A DNA stretch of 61,140 bases from Lysobacterales bacterium (GCA_021324945.1 JAJPID010000036.1:1-61140), one strand, 5' to 3'; shown: positions 52,345-61,140, counted from the stretch's first letter. Notes: generated from the sequence alone by a model not told the origin. A program made the numbers and translations.

Positions 52345-53157
52345 ATGCGTTCGAAGATAAAGTGTTCTGCTTTCTTTCTGGCCATGGCCAGCGCAAGCGC
52401 CGCGATGGCTGCCGGCCATGTCAAGCTGCCTGCCAACTCGCCGGATATGGTCTCCAGGAATCCCAGCCACACGCTGAGCATGCACCTGGGTGCGGTGACA
52501 CCGATGCTGTCGGATGCGGACGTCGGCGACGCCGATTCCTTTGGCAGCAAGGTGCTTTATATGGGCCTGCTCGGCAGCGGGGACGTATATCTGCAGGAAG
52601 ACTGCACCGGCGTGACGCTCGGGCCCAACGACCGTTGCGTCACGGTCAACCCGCAACCGGCATTCACCAGCTTCAGCTTCAACAATCTCGGCAGTATCAC
52701 GCTGCCCGCCAAGAGCACGCAGGATCTGCTGTGTTTTGCGACCACCGCGTTTCGAGGCTGGAATTTTTTCAATGAAACCGCGTCGCCGGCCAACGCGCAA
52801 TTCCGTTACAACGTCAGCGTGACGGTCACCAATTCGCTGCTCAACGATCCTTCGTTGATAGATCCGACCACTGGCATGCCGTTCAACGGGCAACTGACGG
52901 TCTACATCGGCGAAAGCCTGGTTCAGAACAAGACGCTGCAACCCGGCGCGAATGAATTCCAGCAGGGATTCGCCAGCCGTACCTGCCAAGCCGGCGCGCT
53001 GAGCAAGGATTCGCTGAGCCAGACCTACGGCCTGCCCGACAACATCGTCAGCAAGTTCTTCAAGCAGCCGATCACTTTGAGCATCAACCTTTCGGGCAAT
53101 GCCGCGCTGGTGCAGGATGCGAGTATCCTCGCGGGCATCCGCTTCTACGGCGACTGA
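52345..53157 (+). CDS. secreted protein of unknown function
   Basis: A 270-aa protein with a signal peptide (1 to about 22, AMA-A). The mature part is Asn/Ser/Thr-rich, beta-rich (GSVTVTNSL-type strands, FTSFSFNNLGSITLPAKSTQ) and carries four Cys in pairs (EDCTGVTLGPNDRCVTV; LLCFATT; RTCQAG), consistent with periplasmic or extracellular disulfides. I recognise no family. CAGGAGGGG just before the ATG at 52345 decides the start over upstream ATGs at 52168 and nearby. Confidence 0.68.
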   Translation: MRSKIKCSAFFLAMASASAAMAAGHVKLPANSPDMVSRNPSHTLSMHLGAVTPMLSDADVGDADSFGSKVLYMGLLGSGDVYLQEDCTGVTLGPNDRCVTVNPQPAFTSFSFNNLGSITLPAKSTQDLLCFATTAFRGWNFFNETASPANAQFRYNVSVTVTNSLLNDPSLIDPTTGMPFNGQLTVYIGESLVQNKTLQPGANEFQQGFASRTCQAGALSKDSLSQTYGLPDNIVSKFFKQPITLSINLSGNAALVQDASILAGIRFYGD

Positions 53158-53300
53158 TCAGGGCGATCGGAACTGGATTGCCGGGCCGCGACACCGGATG
53201 TGCCGCGGCCCGCATTTGTTTCCCGAGCGGTTCCGATGCATCGCGCCGGCACCCGGCCTCACCCGGCATAATGCGCGCTCCTTGTCTTCGGAGCGGGCGG

Positions 53301-54686
53301 ATGGAAATCGAATTCCACGGTGCGGCGGGTGAAGTGACGGGCTCCTGTCACCTCGTGAACGCGGCCGGCAAGCGGGTGCTGCTGGATTGCGGCATGGTGC
53401 AGGGCGACCGCGACGCCGACACCCGCAACGCTGCGGATTTTCCGTTCGACCCGAAAAGCATCGACGCGCTGGTCTTGAGCCACGCGCACCTTGATCACTG
53501 CGGCCGCGTCCCGCTGCTGGTGAAGCGCGGCTTCGGCGGGCCGATCTACACGACTTCTGCGACCAGCGATCTCGCCAACATCATCATGTCCGACTCCGCG
53601 CACATCACGGACATGGATGCGCGCGACGCCAATCGCAATCTCGCGCCGGGTGCGAAACCCGCGCAGCCGCTCTACACGCAGGCCGACGTGGACGCGGCGA
53701 TGAAGTTGATGAAGCCACTGAACTACAACGAGCCGCAGGAAATCCTCCCCAACATCCGCGTCACGCTGCGCGATGCGGGACACATTCTCGGTTCGGCCAC
53801 GGTGGAAATCGCGGCAACCGAGAACAATGCGAGGCGCACGCTGGTGTTTTCGGGTGATCTCGGCCAGAAGGGCACACCGATCTTGTGCGATCCCCAGAAC
53901 GTGCCTGCGGCCGACCTGGTTATCATGGAATCGACTTATGGCAACCGTCTGCACAAGACACGCGAAGATACGCTGGCGGAACTGGCTGCGATCTTCAAGG
54001 CGGCGCACAAGGATGGCGGCAACATCGTGATCCCCGCTTTCGCAGTCGGTCGCACGCAGGAGCTGCTGTATTTCTTCGCCGAACATTACGACGAGTGGCA
54101 ACTCGGGCAATACAAGATGTTCCTCGATAGCCCGATGGCGACGAAAGTCACCGCGTGCTACGACCGCCATGAGGACCTGTTCGACGAAGACGCGAAGAAA
54201 CTCTGGCTGATGCGGCCGCATCCGCTGAGAATGCCGAACCTCACCTTTACCGCGAGCACCGATGATTCGCGTGCGATCAATTCGATCCGGGGCGGTGCGG
54301 TGATCATCGCGGGTTCGGGCATGTGCGAAGGCGGCCGCATCCGCCATCATCTGCGGCACAACATCGCCAACCCCGCCGCTCACATCGTATTCGTCGGTTA
54401 TCAGGCACAGGGCACGCTCGGCCGGCGCATCGTGGATGGCGCCAAACACGTGCACCTGTTCGGCGACGACATCCCGGTACGTGCGCACATACACACCGTT
54501 GGCGGCCTGTCCGCGCATGCCGATCGCGACGGCTTGTCGGACTGGTACGGCGCGATTCAAAAACATCCGCCGGTGTGGTTGGTACACGGCGAGGACGATG
54601 GACGCGCGGGGCTCGCCGATTACCTGAAACAGAAGTGGGGCTGCGGCGTGAATCTGCCGAAGCCGGGGGACAAGGCGGCCGTCTGA
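53301..54686 (+). CDS. beta-CASP metallo-beta-lactamase family protein (RNA nuclease-like)
   Basis: A 461-aa protein with MBL motifs (LSHAHLDHCGRVP, DAGHILGSATVEI, FSGDLGQKG), a beta-CASP insert (GGNIVIPAFAVGRTQELLYF, MFLDSPMATKVTA) and the RNA-metabolising tail (IIAGSGMCEGGRIRHHL, VGYQAQGTLGRRIVDGA, HTVGGLSAHADRDGL). Members of this group are RNA or tRNA-processing nucleases of the CPSF type; the exact substrate is unknown. The ATG at 53301 matches the family N-terminus EIEFHGAAGEVTGSCHLV. It is convergent with the DUF502 gene. Confidence 0.9.
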   Translation: MEIEFHGAAGEVTGSCHLVNAAGKRVLLDCGMVQGDRDADTRNAADFPFDPKSIDALVLSHAHLDHCGRVPLLVKRGFGGPIYTTSATSDLANIIMSDSAHITDMDARDANRNLAPGAKPAQPLYTQADVDAAMKLMKPLNYNEPQEILPNIRVTLRDAGHILGSATVEIAATENNARRTLVFSGDLGQKGTPILCDPQNVPAADLVIMESTYGNRLHKTREDTLAELAAIFKAAHKDGGNIVIPAFAVGRTQELLYFFAEHYDEWQLGQYKMFLDSPMATKVTACYDRHEDLFDEDAKKLWLMRPHPLRMPNLTFTASTDDSRAINSIRGGAVIIAGSGMCEGGRIRHHLRHNIANPAAHIVFVGYQAQGTLGRRIVDGAKHVHLFGDDIPVRAHIHTVGGLSAHADRDGLSDWYGAIQKHPPVWLVHGEDDGRAGLADYLKQKWGCGVNLPKPGDKAAV

Positions 54687-54690
54687 TTCT

Positions 54691-55377
54691 TCAATCCACT
54701 TTCGCTGAAACATTCAGCGGCGAACGGACTTTCTGCCGAGGCATCACCGGAGGCAGCGAATCCGGCGCCAGCGCGCCGCCGGAAATCAGGAAGGCCATGC
54801 CCTGATCGACGGTCCAGTCGGTCGCGATCAATTCGTCGGTGGGAACCAATTCCAGATAACCGCCGGTGGGATTGGGCGTGGTCGGCACGTACACCGCGGC
54901 GATTTCGCGTCCGGACTCGTCGATGAACACGCGCGTCACGAAACCGACGGATTTCATTTCGGGCGAGGGAAAACCGATCAGCACCACGCGTTGCGTGCCG
55001 GTCGGTTTGTTGCGCATCAGCGTCACCACTTTCTTGACGCCGCCGTACACCGTGTGCACCAGCGGGATGCGCTCGAGTTGGTCGTCGACGAAACCCAGCA
55101 CGCGCCGGCCAACCATCACGTTCGACAGCAAGCCGAGCAGGTACAGCGCGGCGATCGTCAGGATGAAGGCGCAGATCGAGATCAGCCAGTCGCGGTGCAG
55201 CGCTTCGGCCGCGCGCGGCGAGGCCAAGCCGATCAGATCGATGATCGCGGTGATCACCGGTGCACCTACGCCCGCCAGCAGCGTGAATACGAACTTGAAC
55301 ACCACCCAGGTGATCCACACCGGGATGAAGGCCAGCAGGCCGGTCAGCAGGTAGCGCTTGAAGTGCAGCGGCGGCAT
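54691..55377 (-). CDS. DUF502 membrane protein
   Basis: A 228-aa protein with two membrane segments (about 8 to 30 and 65 to 95) and a soluble domain containing RIPLVHTVYGGVKKVVTLMR, VVLIGFPSPEMKSVGFVT and YVPTTPNPTGGYLELVP, the DUF502 signature. The function is unknown; family members may take part in membrane protein quality or envelope maintenance. The start at 55377 fits the family (PPLHFKRYLLTGLLAFIPVW). Confidence 0.88.
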   Translation of the reverse strand: MPPLHFKRYLLTGLLAFIPVWITWVVFKFVFTLLAGVGAPVITAIIDLIGLASPRAAEALHRDWLISICAFILTIAALYLLGLLSNVMVGRRVLGFVDDQLERIPLVHTVYGGVKKVVTLMRNKPTGTQRVVLIGFPSPEMKSVGFVTRVFIDESGREIAAVYVPTTPNPTGGYLELVPTDELIATDWTVDQGMAFLISGGALAPDSLPPVMPRQKVRSPLNVSAKVD

Positions 55378-55479
55378 GACATTCGGGGGAGGACGGGGCG
55401 GCGGCTATTGTAGAGGCGCACGGCCGGTGTGATTTTTTCCGTTGCGGGGCGAATGATCTGGGAAAGGGCAGGGGATTCC

Positions 55480-56019
55480 ATGCGCGGCAAACCCGACCAA
55501 CGGCGATTCGAAACGCTCCTGCGAGAGCATCGGGGCATCGTGTTCAAGGTGGCTGGCGCGTATGCGCGCAGCGTGCACGACCGCGACGACCTCGCGCAGG
55601 AGATCGCCGCCCAGCTTTGGCGTTCGTTCGGCTCGTTCGACGAGCGCCGCGCGAAGTTCACCACCTGGATGTACCGCGTCGCGTTGAACGTGGCGATCTC
55701 GCATGCGCGCAGCGCGAAGCGTTCGGCCGCGGAACACCTCGAGCCGCTGGACAGCGTGCATCTCGAGACCATCGCCGGTAATGGCGATGCGCAGCAGGAC
55801 GCGGCGGAACGCGACGAACGCCTCGCGGCGCTGCATGCCTTCGTCGCGCAACTCGATGCACTGAACCGCGCGCTAGTGCTGCTGTATCTGGAAGACCGCA
55901 GTTATGCCGAGATCGCGGACGTACTCGGCATCACCGAAACCAATGTCGCGACCAAGCTCAACCGCATCAAGCAGAAGCTGCGTGCGCAACAGACACGCGA
56001 ACAAACACGAGGAGCATGA
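55480..56019 (+). CDS. ECF RNA polymerase sigma factor
   Basis: A 179-aa sigma factor: region 2 around LLREHRGIVFKVAGAYARSV and DDLAQEIAAQLWRSFGSFD with KFTTWMYRVALNVAISHARS, and region 4 around LNRALVLLYLEDRSYAEIADVLGITETNVATKL. The start at 55480 has AGGGGA about 5 bases before it; other starts at 55453 and 55429 are less likely. Its stop overlaps the start of a membrane protein gene (ATGA), a usual layout for a sigma/anti-sigma or target pair. Confidence 0.85.
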   Translation: MRGKPDQRRFETLLREHRGIVFKVAGAYARSVHDRDDLAQEIAAQLWRSFGSFDERRAKFTTWMYRVALNVAISHARSAKRSAAEHLEPLDSVHLETIAGNGDAQQDAAERDERLAALHAFVAQLDALNRALVLLYLEDRSYAEIADVLGITETNVATKLNRIKQKLRAQQTREQTRGA

Positions 56020-56687
56020 CGATGGAACTCGACGAAATGAAGCAGGCATGGCAACAGATGACCGGCAGGCTGGACGCGTTGCAAGCGTCGAATGTGAAAC
56101 TGCGCACCGATATGCAGAAGGACAAGGTCGCGCGCTCGATGCGGCGCACGTCGCTGCTGATCTGGTTCGAGGCGATCGTCAATGGAGCGGGTTTGCTGCT
56201 GCTCGGCACGTTCGTCGCCCGGCAGGATGCGCTGCGCTTCACCATGGCTGCGTTGATCCTGTACCCGGCGGCGATCGCCATCTTCGCCAGCAGCGTGGCG
56301 CAGCTCACTATGCTGGCGAAGCTCGATTATGGCGACGAGGTGCTCGCCATCCAGAAAAAGCTAGAGTCGCTCCGGATGCTGCGATTGCGCACCGTGCAGA
56401 TGGAACTGCTGTTCTCGTTGCTGTTGTGGGTGCCGCTGGCGATCGTGCTGATGCGCGCGATGTTCGGAACAGACCTGTACTCTCTTGGCACTTCCTGGCT
56501 GCTCGCCGACATCGCGCTCGGAACGGTTGCGATTCCGGTGCTGTGGCTGTTGGCGAGATGTTTCGGATCGGCATTCAACCGTTCCGCTTTCGGCCGGTTC
56601 CTGGTGGATGACGTTACCGGGCGCGGCCTGGCGGAAGCGCGCATTCGCATGGCGGCATTGGCCCGCTTCGCCGAAGGACAGGAATAA
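56016..56687 (+). CDS. membrane protein coupled to ECF sigma factor
   Basis: A 223-aa protein: a cytoplasmic N-terminus (MELDEMKQAWQQMTGRLDAL, a coiled helix) and four hydrophobic segments (about 48 to 66, 72 to 95, 130 to 150, 160 to 182). This layout suits a membrane anti-sigma factor or sensor, but I see no recognised anti-sigma domain. Tandem starts at 56016 and 56022 are possible; the first overlaps the sigma stop. A terminator follows at once. Confidence 0.7.
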   Translation: MTMELDEMKQAWQQMTGRLDALQASNVKLRTDMQKDKVARSMRRTSLLIWFEAIVNGAGLLLLGTFVARQDALRFTMAALILYPAAIAIFASSVAQLTMLAKLDYGDEVLAIQKKLESLRMLRLRTVQMELLFSLLLWVPLAIVLMRAMFGTDLYSLGTSWLLADIALGTVAIPVLWLLARCFGSAFNRSAFGRFLVDDVTGRGLAEARIRMAALARFAEGQE

Positions 56688-56689
56688 AA

Positions 56690-56717
56690 AAACCGGCGCG
56701 CCGCAGCGCGCCGGTTT
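56690..56717. terminator. bidirectional terminator
   Basis: AAACCGGCGCGC (56690 to 56701) and GCGCGCCGGTTT (56706 to 56717) form a 12-bp perfect stem with a CGCA loop. An A-run precedes it and T bases follow, so it can act for the sigma/membrane operon and for the convergent S10 peptidase gene. Confidence 0.9.
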
Positions 56718-56736
56718 GCTTCAATGCAGCTGAAAA

Positions 56737-58380
56737 TCAGTGCTGCTGGTTGTCGGTGCTCTCGATGAACTTCGCCACGTTGTCATGTAGCGCCTTCAGC
56801 GACGGCGTGTGCGCATAGACCATATGCCCCGACGGATAAAACGCGTAGGAAATGTTCTTGCGCAGCGTCTGCGGAATGGGGAGGTGTTCCTGCTCGTACA
56901 CCGCCGCGTAGTAGGGCGTGGCGAGATCGTAGAAGCCGCCGTTGACCATCACCTTCAGATCCGGGTTGTACTTCATTGCCGCGGCGAGGTCGATCAACAC
57001 ATTGGTGGAGCCGGGGAACTCGAAATGCGCGCCCGGCGGCTTGTGCTTGAAATCCCAGTCGAAGCCTTCGCCGTAGATCTCGGCGTTGTAATGCATGTCC
57101 TGGCCGAACTTCAGCGTCGAACGCACGTAGTCGTTGAAGGCGGAAACATAGGCTGAACTGATGGCCGCGGATTGCGGATCGTAATCGGCTTCCTTGCTCA
57201 GGGGGTCCATGCTGGGTCCGGAGAAGCGCGTGTCCAGCCGGCCGGTGGTGAGATCGTCGCCGTTCTGCAATTCATGCTCGAACATGCCGCCGGTGACGCG
57301 CAGGTCAGCCTTCAGCAGGTAGTTCACCGGCAGGCCGGTGAAGTCGGAAAGCCTCTGCGCAATCTGATTCTGCCGTTCCGCGCTCAAGGTGGAACCGGCG
57401 AACAACGCCTGCTCGTAATCCGTGGTGGCGAATTGCGTGGCCTGCTGCAACACCGTCGCGAGTTTCACATTGTTGTATTTCGGCAGCTTGTGGTGGTACC
57501 ACGCGGTGGCGGCGTAGGTCGGCAGCGCCAGCACGTAAGGCATGTCGATGCCCGGACTCATGTCCGCACCGTCAACGCTGGTGGAGAAGTTCAATATCTG
57601 TGAGAGCAGGATCACGCCGTTGAGATCGACGTTGTTCTCCATTTCCAGATCGGCTGCCAGCACCGCCGAACGCGTGGTGCCGTAGCTCTCGCCGAACAGG
57701 TACTTCGGCGAATTCCAGCGGCCGTGCTGCGAGATGAATTTGGTGATGAATTTGGCAAACATCTGCGCGTCGCCATCCACGCTCCAGATCTTCTTGGAAA
57801 GATCCTTGAAGTTCTTGGCGCGTTCTTCCTTGGTCTTGCCTTCCGGCAGCAGTCGGCCAAAACCGGTGCCCGGCGCATCGACGAATACCAGGTCGCTCAC
57901 GTCGAGCAGACTGTAATCGTTGTTGACCAGTTGATACGGCGCCGCGGGCGTGTGCGTGTCGTCGTTGGTGACGATGCGCTTGGGCCCGAATGCGCCCATG
58001 TGCAGCCAGACGGTGGAAGAGCCCGGACCGCCGTTGTAGAGGAAAGTGATCGGCCGCTTGGCGGGGTCCGCGCCGCGCTTGATGTAGGCGACATACGACA
58101 TGCTGGTCTGCGGCGTGTGCTCGTCCAGACCGTTGCCGTCCAGCACCAGCGTGCCCGCGATCGCGTCATAGGACACGCTCGAACCCTCGACGTTGACTGA
58201 GCCTTGCGTAGTCGAGGATTGCGATTTGGCCATCTCCGCCCAAGCGGCGTTGTCGCTGTCGTCCTGACCAGACGACGCGGACTTGTCGGAATTATCGGAT
58301 TTGTCCTGCGCGGTGGCGAACGCCGGCAGGCCGCACAGCAGCAGCACGCCGAAGATCAACGGAAAACGGAGAGATTTCAT
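56737..58380 (-). CDS. S10 family serine carboxypeptidase-like protein, secreted
   Basis: A 547-aa protein with a signal peptide (1 to about 24) and a Ser/Asp-rich linker. The alpha/beta hydrolase core shows RPITFLYNGGPGSSTVWLHM (oxyanion loop), the nucleophile in YLFGESYGTTRSAVLA, the Asp in VMVNGGFYDLATP and the His in FYPSGHMVYAH, so the catalytic triad is complete. S10 enzymes cut residues from peptide C-termini and work at acidic pH. It is likely periplasmic or exported. Confidence 0.9.
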   Translation of the reverse strand: MKSLRFPLIFGVLLLCGLPAFATAQDKSDNSDKSASSGQDDSDNAAWAEMAKSQSSTTQGSVNVEGSSVSYDAIAGTLVLDGNGLDEHTPQTSMSYVAYIKRGADPAKRPITFLYNGGPGSSTVWLHMGAFGPKRIVTNDDTHTPAAPYQLVNNDYSLLDVSDLVFVDAPGTGFGRLLPEGKTKEERAKNFKDLSKKIWSVDGDAQMFAKFITKFISQHGRWNSPKYLFGESYGTTRSAVLAADLEMENNVDLNGVILLSQILNFSTSVDGADMSPGIDMPYVLALPTYAATAWYHHKLPKYNNVKLATVLQQATQFATTDYEQALFAGSTLSAERQNQIAQRLSDFTGLPVNYLLKADLRVTGGMFEHELQNGDDLTTGRLDTRFSGPSMDPLSKEADYDPQSAAISSAYVSAFNDYVRSTLKFGQDMHYNAEIYGEGFDWDFKHKPPGAHFEFPGSTNVLIDLAAAMKYNPDLKVMVNGGFYDLATPYYAAVYEQEHLPIPQTLRKNISYAFYPSGHMVYAHTPSLKALHDNVAKFIESTDNQQH

Positions 58381-58506
58381 GGCCTCGAGACCTTGCGTGG
58401 AAACTCGCCGAGTATGCCGTGCACGGGGCGGGCGTCCATAAGTCACAAGTCATGGGCGGGCGCCGCGCATCAGGGACAGCCGCAGCCGGCATCTTCGCCT
58501 CGAACT

Positions 58507-60753
58507 TTAGTGTTGCGGCACCGGATGCGCATCGTCGATCACCCGCAATACACGGAAGCCGACATTGGTGTAGCCGATGTCGGAGGCGGCGGTGCCGCGG
58601 CGGTCGAGTGCGCTTTCATGGCTGCCGTCGCGCCAGGACAGGCCACGGAACGCGCGGTCGCGCGCGCTGCCACCCGCCAGCCATTCGCTGACATTGCCAT
58701 ACATGTCGTAGGCGCCGACACCGCTTGCAGCGTAATGCCCGACCGGCGCGGTTTCCGCTGCGCCGTCGTTGCATGGCCAGCGGTCGTTGTCGATGGCGCT
58801 CTTGCGGCTGACGTCGTCCACGTTGCCGCGCGAGCACGGGCTCCCCGACGCGCCGCCGCGCGCGGCGCGCAGCCATTCTGCGTCGTCGGGCAGACGATAG
58901 ACCTCGCCGGTGCGATGCGACAGCCATGCGGTGTAGGCGATCGCATCGTTCCAGCTCACGCATACCACTGGGTGCTCTCCAGTCTGCGGAAAACCGGGAT
59001 CGCTCCATTTCAGGCCGCGCAGACGCGAGAATGGATTGAGCGGTTCCGCGCATTGCGAAGGCGCGCGGTGCGTGGCCTGCACAAACTGCGCGTATTCCGC
59101 GCGCGTGATTTCGGTACGGCCGATCGCAAAGGCATCGTCCTTGTTTTCCGGCGGCACGTACACCAGTTGCGGGCCGCCCTCGTCGCGCAGCAGCGTGCCC
59201 GCGCGCAACGCCTGCGTTTGCGCGGGACGATCCATTTGCGCGGGATCGAAACCGGGCGGATATTCCGCCGGCAATGTCTTCGCCAGATCCTGCAGGCTTG
59301 ACAATCGATTCCCATCGTGTGCCTGCGCGGCGGCGGCCATGGCGCCGCCCACGGATTTCGCCAGTTGCGTGCGCGCATCGCGCCAGTCTTTCTGCGTCTG
59401 CGCATCGGTCGATGCCGCCAGCGAATCCGCGCGCCGCACCAGCGCGGCCACGCGCTCGTTATTCTTGTGCGACCACGCCGTCTGCACGTCCTGCTGCAGG
59501 CGCGCCATGATCCTGCTCAAGCCTGCGCGCGCCCCGAGATTGCCGGGTTGCAACGCGAGCGCCGCGAGATAGCGATCCGCCGCGTTGCCGCTGCGCGGAG
59601 AAATCAACTTTCCTTGTGCGTACAATGCATCGGCTTGCGCCAGCAGCACTGTGAGCCGCGCCGCCGTGGCGGCATCCACACTGCTCGCTTCCACGGGAAT
59701 GCTGGCGACATGGTCTGCGCTGTTCGCTGCGGGCGGTGCGATCGATGATGCCGCTCCGGGTACGGCACGTGCGCCGTCGGACGATGCAGCATTTCGCGGT
59801 GCGCGCACTGGCCAGAACACGGCGGTGGCCACGACCGCAACAAGCACGCACAGCGCCGGCACGCCGTAGCGCAGAAGGATCCTGCGCTGGTTCGCATTCA
59901 ATAGCGGTGGGGAAGCTGCCGGCTTCGATGCGGATGCGGAGCGGCTGCCGTCCAATCGGAGGGAGGCTAGCGCATCGATCATTTCCTGCGCGCTCTGGAA
60001 ACGATCGGCGGGCGCTTTCGCCAACGCCTTGTCCAAGAACGGCTGCCATGCGCGCTTGAGCGGCGGCAGGCGAGGCACCGGTTGCTCGATGTGCGCGATG
60101 GCAGTGGAAAGTGCATCGGCACCCTGGAAAGGCAGGTCGCCGGTCAGCAATTCGTAGCAGACTACGCCGAGGCTGTAGAGATCGGAACGGCCGTCGATCT
60201 CCAGTCCGCGCGCCTGCTCGGGGCTCATGTAGCCGGACGAACCCATCGTAGCGCCCTGACGCGTCACGCGCAGGTTGTCGCTGGCGCGCGCGATGCCGAA
60301 GTCGGTGAGCAGCGCGCGCCGGTGTTGATCGAATAGCACGTTCTCTGGCTTGACGTCGCGATGCACGATGCCATGCCGATGCGCTTCGCCCAATGCATCG
60401 GCCAGCGCGCGGATCACGGCGGCGACGCGCGCCGGCGCTTCGCGCAAATCGAGCTTGGACAAGTCGCCGTTCGGCAGATACGGCATCGTGTAATACAACT
60501 GTCCGTCCGATGTGCGGCCGACTTCGTAGATCGTGATGATGTGCGGATGCTGCAGGCGCGCGATCGTGCGCGCTTCCTGTTCGAAGCGCGTGATCGCTTC
60601 GTCGGTCGGTGCCTGCAGGATTTTTACCGCCACCGGTCGCCCGAGTGAAGCCTGGATAGCCAGATATACGGTCGCCATGCCGCCGCGGCCCAGCGGCCGA
60701 ACGAGGCGATGCCCCGGAACTTCGAAATCGACTACGGATGCGGATGTACGCAT
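58507..60753 (-). CDS. Ser/Thr protein kinase with formylglycine-generating-enzyme-like domain
   Basis: A 748-aa membrane protein. The kinase (about 12 to 275) has LGRGGMATVYLAI, AVKIL, HRDVKPENVLFDQ, DFGIARA and an APE-equivalent GYMSPEQARG, all intact. A membrane segment follows (GVPALCVLVAVVATAVFWPV, about 300 to 320), then a periplasmic helical part and a C-terminal SUMF1-like domain (VYVPPENKDDAFAIGRTEIT; YAQFVQATHRAPSQC; LPDDAEWLRAARGG; NVGFRVLRV). The SUMF1-like part may sense or bind ligands rather than oxidise Cys. Similar fusions are known in other bacteria. Confidence 0.92.
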   Translation of the reverse strand: MRTSASVVDFEVPGHRLVRPLGRGGMATVYLAIQASLGRPVAVKILQAPTDEAITRFEQEARTIARLQHPHIITIYEVGRTSDGQLYYTMPYLPNGDLSKLDLREAPARVAAVIRALADALGEAHRHGIVHRDVKPENVLFDQHRRALLTDFGIARASDNLRVTRQGATMGSSGYMSPEQARGLEIDGRSDLYSLGVVCYELLTGDLPFQGADALSTAIAHIEQPVPRLPPLKRAWQPFLDKALAKAPADRFQSAQEMIDALASLRLDGSRSASASKPAASPPLLNANQRRILLRYGVPALCVLVAVVATAVFWPVRAPRNAASSDGARAVPGAASSIAPPAANSADHVASIPVEASSVDAATAARLTVLLAQADALYAQGKLISPRSGNAADRYLAALALQPGNLGARAGLSRIMARLQQDVQTAWSHKNNERVAALVRRADSLAASTDAQTQKDWRDARTQLAKSVGGAMAAAAQAHDGNRLSSLQDLAKTLPAEYPPGFDPAQMDRPAQTQALRAGTLLRDEGGPQLVYVPPENKDDAFAIGRTEITRAEYAQFVQATHRAPSQCAEPLNPFSRLRGLKWSDPGFPQTGEHPVVCVSWNDAIAYTAWLSHRTGEVYRLPDDAEWLRAARGGASGSPCSRGNVDDVSRKSAIDNDRWPCNDGAAETAPVGHYAASGVGAYDMYGNVSEWLAGGSARDRAFRGLSWRDGSHESALDRRGTAASDIGYTNVGFRVLRVIDDAHPVPQH

Positions 60754-60980
60754 GTCGGCTCGATTGCCGCTGTGAAGCCGCAGTTTAGCCGCAAGGCCAA
60801 TCGCGTGCAGGAACCGGGGCCTTCAGCGGGTACGACTGACGCATTCTTCATGCGTCGAACGCAGCCGGCGAAGTCGAAACGCACTCATCCTTCGAGTTCG
60901 GTCTCGCGCGAAGGCTCCCGGATTGATCCGAAGTGACGGAATCAGCCCCGCGCTATCGACTCAAACTCACTACAAAAAAA

Positions 60981-61007
60981 ACCCCTCTCCCCGGCACGGA
61001 GAGGGGT
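60981..61007 (-). terminator. terminator of the autotransporter gene
   Basis: ACCCCTCTCC (60981 to 60990) and GGAGAGGGGT (60998 to 61007) form a 10-bp perfect stem with a 7-base loop. On the minus strand it is followed by a run of seven or more T, which fits an intrinsic terminator for the gene at 61032. The 227 bases from 60754 to 60980 show no gene and must hold the promoter of the kinase gene. Confidence 0.88.
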
Positions 61008-61031
61008 AGAACACGTCCTTCAAACGTTTCT

Positions 61032-61140
61032 TCACCAACTGAAGCCCGCGCCGACGCCGCCGGAGGTTTCATTGCCGGTGAACGACGCGCCGATCGAGAT
61101 GCTGGCCTTGTGATCGGCGAACATGTGCTGATAGCCGATC
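61032..61140 (-). CDS. YadA-like trimeric autotransporter, C-terminal fragment at window edge
   Basis: The last 35 residues of a gene running off the right edge. They read IGYQHMFADHKASISIGASF and end GGVGAGFSW before the stop, the terminal strands and aromatic last residue of a YadA-type outer membrane anchor barrel. These proteins are trimeric surface adhesins. The rest of the protein is outside the window, so the identification rests on this short barrel end and on the terminator that follows. Confidence 0.65.
   Translation of the reverse strand, partial: IGYQHMFADHKASISIGASFTGNETSGGVGAGFSW

Noticed and set aside
53259-54713. 484-residue minus-strand frame opposite the beta-CASP gene
   Set aside because: Antisense shadow; it also runs through the convergent gene end without any family motif.

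Overview
The window reads as a chromosomal segment of a GC-rich gammaproteobacterium of the order Xanthomonadales (Lysobacterales), probably Rhodanobacteraceae-like. The signs are a DUF6491 secreted protein, a DUF3106/DUF3619/sigma-factor cassette, a PntAA-PntAB-PntB transhydrogenase with a split alpha subunit, a SufT-like protein, and intergenic CGTCATTCC inverted repeats. The placement is inference from gene content; no rRNA gene is present to fix it.

Region 1 (1 to about 22.5 kb) is an accessory island. It opens with phage debris (a truncated lysozyme). It then carries one long minus-strand operon, 12147 down to 484, of eight genes: a ribbon-helix-helix regulator, a DUF499 ATPase, DUF3780, DarT, DarG, a DUF1156 DNA methyltransferase, a phospholipase-D/SNF2 helicase and a GIY-YIG protein. 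Most junctions are start/stop overlaps or gaps of a few bases. DUF499, DUF3780, DUF1156 and the PLD-helicase form a known but poorly understood anti-phage gene set. Here a complete DarTG DNA ADP-ribosylation toxin-antitoxin pair sits inside the set. A perfect 8-bp inverted repeat precedes the regulator gene. Upstream lie a region with two strong hairpins, an overlapping serine recombinase/ParB/ParB trio, a small Cys protein gene, and an AbiEi/AbiEii type IV toxin-antitoxin pair with a candidate operator. On the plus strand follows a compact four-gene module: unknown 219-aa protein, XRE-ImmA/IrrE protease, 82-aa repeat protein and 153-aa Cys/His protein. After it come a non-coding structured stretch with a tRNA-3'-end-like sequence, an orphan 347-aa ORF and a frameshifted D-threonine-aldolase-family pseudogene. 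These last elements probably mark the island edge.

Region 2 (about 22.9 to 36 kb) grades into core chromosome: an orphan Dam-type adenine methylase with a coupled 64-aa protein, a fatty acid hydroxylase-family membrane protein, the ftsY-asmA-mutY-yggX minus-strand operon diverging from rsmD-coaD, a YfhL-type ferredoxin, gamma-glutamyltransferase, a metallo-beta-lactamase-fold lactonase-like enzyme, a TMEM43-like and a MAPEG protein.

Region 3 (36 to 50 kb) has a nitroreductase-exonuclease-Nudix operon and transhydrogenase genes split by an opposite-strand sigma/DUF3619/DUF3106 operon. A large beta-propeller diguanylate cyclase, a SufT-like protein and yajC-secD-secF complete this part.

Region 4 (50 to 61 kb) holds an M13 peptidase, a secreted protein of unknown function, a beta-CASP nuclease-like protein, DUF502, an ECF sigma/membrane-protein pair, an S10 serine carboxypeptidase-like protein, and a Ser/Thr kinase fused to a formylglycine-generating-enzyme-like domain. 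The 3' end of a YadA-like trimeric autotransporter runs off the right edge.
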